Shown: positions 63,173 through 64,000 of the stretch, in pieces
How the letters are laid out: each line of letters starts with the position of its first letter
Numbering within the stretch: the first letter of the stretch is position 1
Source of the DNA: JABWBD01 sp040768665
Lineage (GTDB): Bacteria; Planctomycetota; Planctomycetia; Pirellulales; Thermoguttaceae
NCBI GenBank assembly: GCA_040768665.1
Contig: JAXGMN010000012.1
Location: forward strand, 1-64,000
Length of the DNA: 64,000 bases
Reading direction: 5' to 3'
The notes under the pieces: model-generated
What the model was told of the DNA's origin: nothing
The model's database searches: none
The model's input: the letters and a program-made list of their open reading frames with translations, nothing else
Translations under genes and position numbers: made by a program

Positions 63173-64000
63173 CTATTCGTTTCCCGAGCCCCGTTGCGAC
63201 TGGCGAGCTACCAACCGGTAGATCCTCGTCACTCCCTTCGCCAGGCTCTCTTCGATTGCGTCCAGGCTGCGGCCCACGGGTTTTCCGCTGAGCGCATCGT
63301 AGACGTCGAACGTTCCGGGCAAGAGGATGCGTTTGTCGCCGGCGGTGGCGGTGTGGAGCATGGCATAGGCGGAGTTCGCAGAGAACGGATCGAAACTGTC
63401 GGAATAGAGGTGCACACCCGCCTCGCGGCACAAGCCGTGCAGAAGTTCGCGCGTGGGCGGCAGCATGCAATAGACCGAATGCCAGCCGTCGCACGATTTT
63501 ACCGCCAGCGATCCGTAGGGACCGGTATGGCCGAGGACCGTCGCGTGGGCATCATCGACGGAGAAGACGGGGCCGACGGTCCAACTCCATTGCTGCTTCT
63601 GCGGCATTTTTGCGGTGATCGGATGAGGCGACGCGGCCAGGCGCAGTTCTCCTCTTGTGCTCTCGGCATGGGCACGCAAGGTGATCCCGGTGAGCGATTG
63701 CATCCCCGCTTCGGTGAACTCCTCGTCGCCGATGTACCCTGGGGCGTAGACCCAAACGGCCGTCTTGCCGTCGCGTTTCACCTTGGCGTCGATGGCGCGG
63801 CGCAGAGATTCGTCGACTTTGAAGGCGTTGAGAAAGATGTACAGCTTGTAGTCCGGCAAGTTCGGGTGGGCGATGTCGCTGAGGAGATAGTAATCGTACG
63901 GGGCTCCCATCGTCGCCAGCTCGTCGCGAGTGCCCCGCAAAAGGGCTCGCCGAAACGGGGCGTTGGTGGTGCTGTAGAGCATGCTCGGCTCGTCGGCGAA
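63173..64000 (-). CDS. beta-galactosidase-like protein, C-terminal part (partial)
   Basis: The frame enters from the right window edge and ends at TGA 63173. It reads FADEPSMLYSTTNAPFRRAL, DYYLLSDIAHPNLPDYKLYI, KLYIFLNAFKVDESLRRAID and KTAVWVYAPGYIG, the trimerisation/Rossmann-like domain that follows the barrel in GH42-like enzymes and related planctomycete hydrolases. Towards the end it has LLHGLCREAGVHLYSDSFDP and ILLPGTFDVYDALSGKPV. An internal Met at 63982 is not the start. The barrel and active site lie outside the window. Confidence 0.75.
   Translation of the reverse strand, partial: FADEPSMLYSTTNAPFRRALLRGTRDELATMGAPYDYYLLSDIAHPNLPDYKLYIFLNAFKVDESLRRAIDAKVKRDGKTAVWVYAPGYIGDEEFTEAGMQSLTGITLRAHAESTRGELRLAASPHPITAKMPQKQQWSWTVGPVFSVDDAHATVLGHTGPYGSLAVKSCDGWHSVYCMLPPTRELLHGLCREAGVHLYSDSFDPFSANSAYAMLHTATAGDKRILLPGTFDVYDALSGKPVGRSLDAIEESLAKGVTRIYRLVARQSQRGSGNE

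Overview
The window looks like chromosome of a planctomycete (high-GC DNA; formylglycine-type sulfatases, M14 peptidases with EF-hand-like inserts, DUF11 lipoprotein, PQQ/propeller fragment, many secreted proteins of no known family, and heavy repeat and toxin-antitoxin content). This is an inference from gene content; there is no rRNA marker, and I recognised no tRNA gene.

Layout. (1) 0.1-12.5 kb: two parallel modules for secreted proteins, each a SnoaL/DUF4440-like protein, a glycine-rich surface-type protein and a sulfatase, followed by a HAD hydrolase and an outer-membrane porin relic. Both sulfatases and the porin contain in-frame stop codons; the first sulfatase has also lost its middle. 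(2) 12.5-34.3 kb: ordinary core chromosome. It holds a zinc-ribbon membrane protein, an FAD oxidoreductase, the rpsB-tsf-pyrH-frr translation operon with a recognisable promoter, a cyclophilin, rsmD, a cupin, two distant paralogues of a large secreted protein around a GT2 glycosyltransferase, a thioredoxin-like/CAP-like secreted protein, a DUF11 lipoprotein, a stand-alone LigD phosphoesterase domain, and the ispD-tyrS operon. Two 105-bp repeats and a MITE-like element lie between these genes. (3) 34.5-38.9 kb: a very large secreted TIM-barrel glycosidase-like protein whose 3' end runs into a truncated PQQ-propeller gene. (4) 38.9-56.4 kb: an accessory island. It has intact VapBC-like and BrnTA-like modules, several wrecked toxin-antitoxin pairs, a complete IS66 element with 8-bp target duplication, a two-cassette integron-like segment (both cassettes encode HNH nucleases, with attC geometry), SEFIR-domain relics, an HNH/helical-partner pair, an IS701-like wreck and several families of tandem and dispersed repeats. 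(5) 56.4-64 kb: two secreted M14-family proteins (one apparently a pseudopeptidase), a SEC-C protein, and the 3' end of a beta-galactosidase-like gene running off the window.

The most interesting signals are the attC-bounded HNH cassettes, the parallel nonsense mutations in the sulfatase modules, the pseudopeptidase beside its active paralogue, and the hairpin-bearing tandem arrays of the island.
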